From Blautia sp. (GTDB taxonomy: Bacteria; Bacillota; Clostridia; Lachnospirales; Lachnospiraceae): 7,804 nucleotides of DNA. Under the pieces are notes generated by a model. The model had not been told where the DNA came from. It did no database searches and saw only the letters and a program-made list of their open reading frames with translations. Of this stretch, positions 6,079-7,804 are shown one piece after another (positions within the stretch are counted from its first letter, which is position 1; each line of letters opens with the position of its first letter). The stretch spans positions 1 through 7,804 of the forward strand of contig JAFOJB010000474.1 in NCBI GenBank assembly GCA_017420455.1, written 5' to 3'. Position numbers and translations under genes: made by a program.

Positions 6079-6098
6079 AAGATAAAGGAGAACATATT

Positions 6099-7184
6099 AT
6101 GGAAATGACAATGCGCTGGTACGGCTCAAAGTTTGATACCGTTACTTTACAGCAGATCCGCCAGGTTCCCGGCGTAACAGGTGTGATCACCACACTGTAT
6201 GATACAACGCCGGGCGAGGTCTGGAAACCTGAGGATATCCGGGCGCTGAAGAAGGAAGTGGAGGACGCAGGTCTTCATCTTTCCGGCATCGAGAGCGTGA
6301 ACGTATGCGATTCCATCAAGGTGGGAGATGCCGACCGGGATAAATACATTGCCAACTATATCGAGACACTGGAGAATCTGGGAAAAGAAGACATCCATCT
6401 TGTATGCTACAATTTTATGCCCGTCTTTGACTGGACCAGAACAGAACTGGCCAGGGTCCGCGCTGATGGATCCACTGTCCTTGCCTACAACCAGAAGTCC
6501 ATTGACGCCATCGATCCCGATGATCTTGCCGCCTCGATGGAGAAGATGTCGAACGGGTCGGTCCTTCCCGGCTGGGAGCCGGAAAGAATGGCAAAGGTGC
6601 AGGAGCTCTTTGAGATGTACAAGGATATCGATGGCGAAAAGCTGTTCCAGAATCTTGTATATTTCCTGAAAGCCATCATGCCGGTCTGCAACAAGTATGA
6701 TATCAAAATGGCCATCCATCCGGATGATCCGGCCTGGAGCGTTTTCGGACTTACCCGGATCATCAACTCCGAAAAGAACATCCTCCGTCTCATGGAGGCC
6801 GTAGATGACGTCCATAACGGCGTCACCTTCTGCTCCGGTTCCTACGGAACAAACCTGGAGAACGATCTGCCCCATATGATCCGTGTCCTGAAGGGAAGGA
6901 TCCACTTTGCCCATGTAAGGAACCTGCATTTCAATGATACCTCCAGAGAAAACTATGATTTTGAGGAGGCCTGCCATATCTCCGCAGACGGAAACTTTGA
7001 TATGTACGAGATCGTGAAGGCGCTTTATGAAACTGGATTTGACGGTCCGATCCGTCCCGACCACGGCCGCATGATCTGGGGAGAAAAGGCAATGCCCGGC
7101 TACGGCCTTTATGACAGGGCACTTGGAGCCACCTACATCCAGGGACTCTGGGAGGCCATCGAGAAGAACGCGCAGAGATCATAA
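6099..7184 (+). CDS. uxuA: D-mannonate dehydratase
   Basis: UxuA removes water from D-mannonate to give 2-keto-3-deoxy-D-gluconate in cytoplasmic hexuronate breakdown. The 361-residue length is typical for the Gram-positive form. The start shows the family entry MRWYG, then QIRQVPGVTGVITTLYD, followed by the strongly conserved CYNFMPVFDWTRT at about 103-115. The divalent metal ligands of the family (Mn or Fe) are all visible: His207 (AIHPDDPAW), Cys245 (TFCSGS), His272 (HFAHVRN) and Asp321 with the neighbouring catalytic His322 in RPDHGRMIWGE. ATG 6099 is supported by AAGGAG (6085-6090), 8 bases upstream. The gene lies 64 bases after the dehydrogenase and 32 before uxuB, the usual uxuA-uxuB neighbourhood. 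Nothing is broken or missing, so it should be active. It could also serve glucuronate breakdown if an isomerase (UxaC) is encoded elsewhere. Confidence 0.96.
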   Translation: MEMTMRWYGSKFDTVTLQQIRQVPGVTGVITTLYDTTPGEVWKPEDIRALKKEVEDAGLHLSGIESVNVCDSIKVGDADRDKYIANYIETLENLGKEDIHLVCYNFMPVFDWTRTELARVRADGSTVLAYNQKSIDAIDPDDLAASMEKMSNGSVLPGWEPERMAKVQELFEMYKDIDGEKLFQNLVYFLKAIMPVCNKYDIKMAIHPDDPAWSVFGLTRIINSEKNILRLMEAVDDVHNGVTFCSGSYGTNLENDLPHMIRVLKGRIHFAHVRNLHFNDTSRENYDFEEACHISADGNFDMYEIVKALYETGFDGPIRPDHGRMIWGEKAMPGYGLYDRALGATYIQGLWEAIEKNAQRS

Positions 7185-7199
7185 AAAATACATTGGAGC

Positions 7200-7220
7200 G
7201 GAGGGGGAATGGTTCTATGA
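7200..7220 (+). promoter_or_regulatory. Ribosome site with a three-codon upstream ORF (MVL) overlapping the uxuB start
   Basis: GGAGGGGG (7200-7207) is closest to an ATG at 7209, which reads Met-Val-Leu and stops at TGA 7218-7220. That stop overlaps the uxuB ATG (7217-7219) in an ATGA arrangement. GGAGG is 4 bases from the first ATG and 12 from the uxuB ATG; the last G is 9 from the uxuB ATG. Either the second is used directly or it is reached by stop-restart coupling. Confidence 0.4.
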
Positions 7221-7804
7221 AATTATCAAAAGAATCCCTGAAAAACAGAGCAGCATGGGAAGCGGCAGGTATTAAGCTTCCCTCCTATGATTTCAATGCA
7301 GTAGCGGAAAACACAAAGAAAGCTCCCGTATGGGTTCATTTCGGCATCGGCAATATCTTCCGGATCTTCATCGGCGGTATTGCAGATACCCTGATTTCCA
7401 CAGGCGAGATGCAGAAGGGAATCACCTGTGTGGAAACCTTCGATTTCGATGTGGTGGATAAGATCTACGATCCCTATGACAACCTGGTGCTGGGCGTTAC
7501 CCTGAAGGCGGACGGCTCCACCGAAAAGCAGGTGATCGCTTCCCTTACGGAAGCCATCAAGGCAAAAACAGGAGAGAAGGAGAACTGGAAACGCTTAAGG
7601 GAAATCTTTATCAATCCGGACTTCCAGCTGTGCTCTTTTACCATTACAGAAAAGGGCTACGCTCTGAAAAACGCAGATGGGAAGTACTTCCCCTTTGTGG
7701 AGGCAGATCTTGCGGCAGGGTGCGGCAGCGAGGATGCGGCTCCGGCTTACAATTCCGCCATGTCCGTGGTGGCGGCTCTTCTGTATGAGAGATTCAAGGC
7801 AGGA
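7217..7804 (+). CDS. uxuB: Mannitol dehydrogenase family protein, probable D-fructuronate reductase (3' truncated)
   Basis: The frame is open to the window edge, giving 196 N-terminal residues of a protein that is usually about 480-540 long. The N-terminal Rossmann domain of the long-chain mannitol dehydrogenase family is recognisable: HFGIGNIFR at 41-49 is the NAD-binding loop (family form GxGNFxR), VETFDFD at 72-78 closes the next strand, and FTITEKGY at 141-148 is a highly conserved family block. The catalytic C-terminal domain lies outside the window. UxuB reduces D-fructuronate to D-mannonate with NADH, the step just before UxuA, and the position next to uxuA supports that role. The clostridial long form also includes other polyol or hexonate dehydrogenases such as tagaturonate or mannitol enzymes, so the name rests partly on context. 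The ATG at 7217 begins the family-like sequence; an ATGA overlap with a three-codon ORF precedes it. Confidence 0.82.
   Translation, partial: MKLSKESLKNRAAWEAAGIKLPSYDFNAVAENTKKAPVWVHFGIGNIFRIFIGGIADTLISTGEMQKGITCVETFDFDVVDKIYDPYDNLVLGVTLKADGSTEKQVIASLTEAIKAKTGEKENWKRLREIFINPDFQLCSFTITEKGYALKNADGKYFPFVEADLAAGCGSEDAAPAYNSAMSVVAALLYERFKAG

Noticed and set aside
6147..7064. 305-codon open frame on the minus strand
   Set aside because: It is the mirror of uxuA, whose metal ligands and length are intact on the + strand.

Overview
The window looks like a piece of a Gram-positive, clostridial (probably Lachnospiraceae-like) gut-type genome. I infer this from the moderate, roughly 50% GC content, the strong AGGAGG-type ribosome sites, GTG/TTG starts, tight gene packing and the protein families present. 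Lineage is an inference and was not tested. All seven genes lie on the + strand and together form a sugar-acid uptake and catabolism locus. There are no RNA genes, insertion sequences, CRISPR arrays or phage genes.

Left block (1-3996): the 3' part of a metal-dependent cyclase-family hydrolase is followed by an ABC importer of the ribose/CUT2 type. The importer is encoded unusually. One 812-residue protein carries both ATPase domains and a complete permease domain, and a second, separate permease overlaps its end by 8 bases. Together they supply 2 ATPase domains and 2 non-identical permease domains. No substrate-binding protein gene is visible.

Regulatory gap (3997-4206): this holds a perfect palindrome TGATATATCA, a second 9/10 copy 28 bp away, a TATACT -10-like box between them, and two RNA hairpins. 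It precedes a GntR/FCD-family regulator.

Right block (4207-7804): the order is gntR, a zinc-dependent medium-chain dehydrogenase resembling hexonate (L-gulonate/L-galactonate) 5-dehydrogenases, uxuA (D-mannonate dehydratase) and the 5' part of uxuB (fructuronate reductase/mannitol dehydrogenase family). A third 9/10 copy of the TGATATATCA motif sits just upstream of uxuA. The gntR-dehydrogenase gap contains a nested inverted repeat that can fold as RNA.

Working model (inference): the importer brings in a sugar acid such as L-gulonate, or a derivative that the cyclase-family hydrolase opens. The dehydrogenase oxidises it to D-fructuronate, UxuB reduces this to D-mannonate, and UxuA dehydrates that to 2-keto-3-deoxy-D-gluconate. 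The GntR protein would control the locus through the TGATATATCA sites. The pathway enzymes are known families. The least ordinary parts are the ATPase-permease fusion with degenerate second-site motifs, the shared operator, and the structured leaders.
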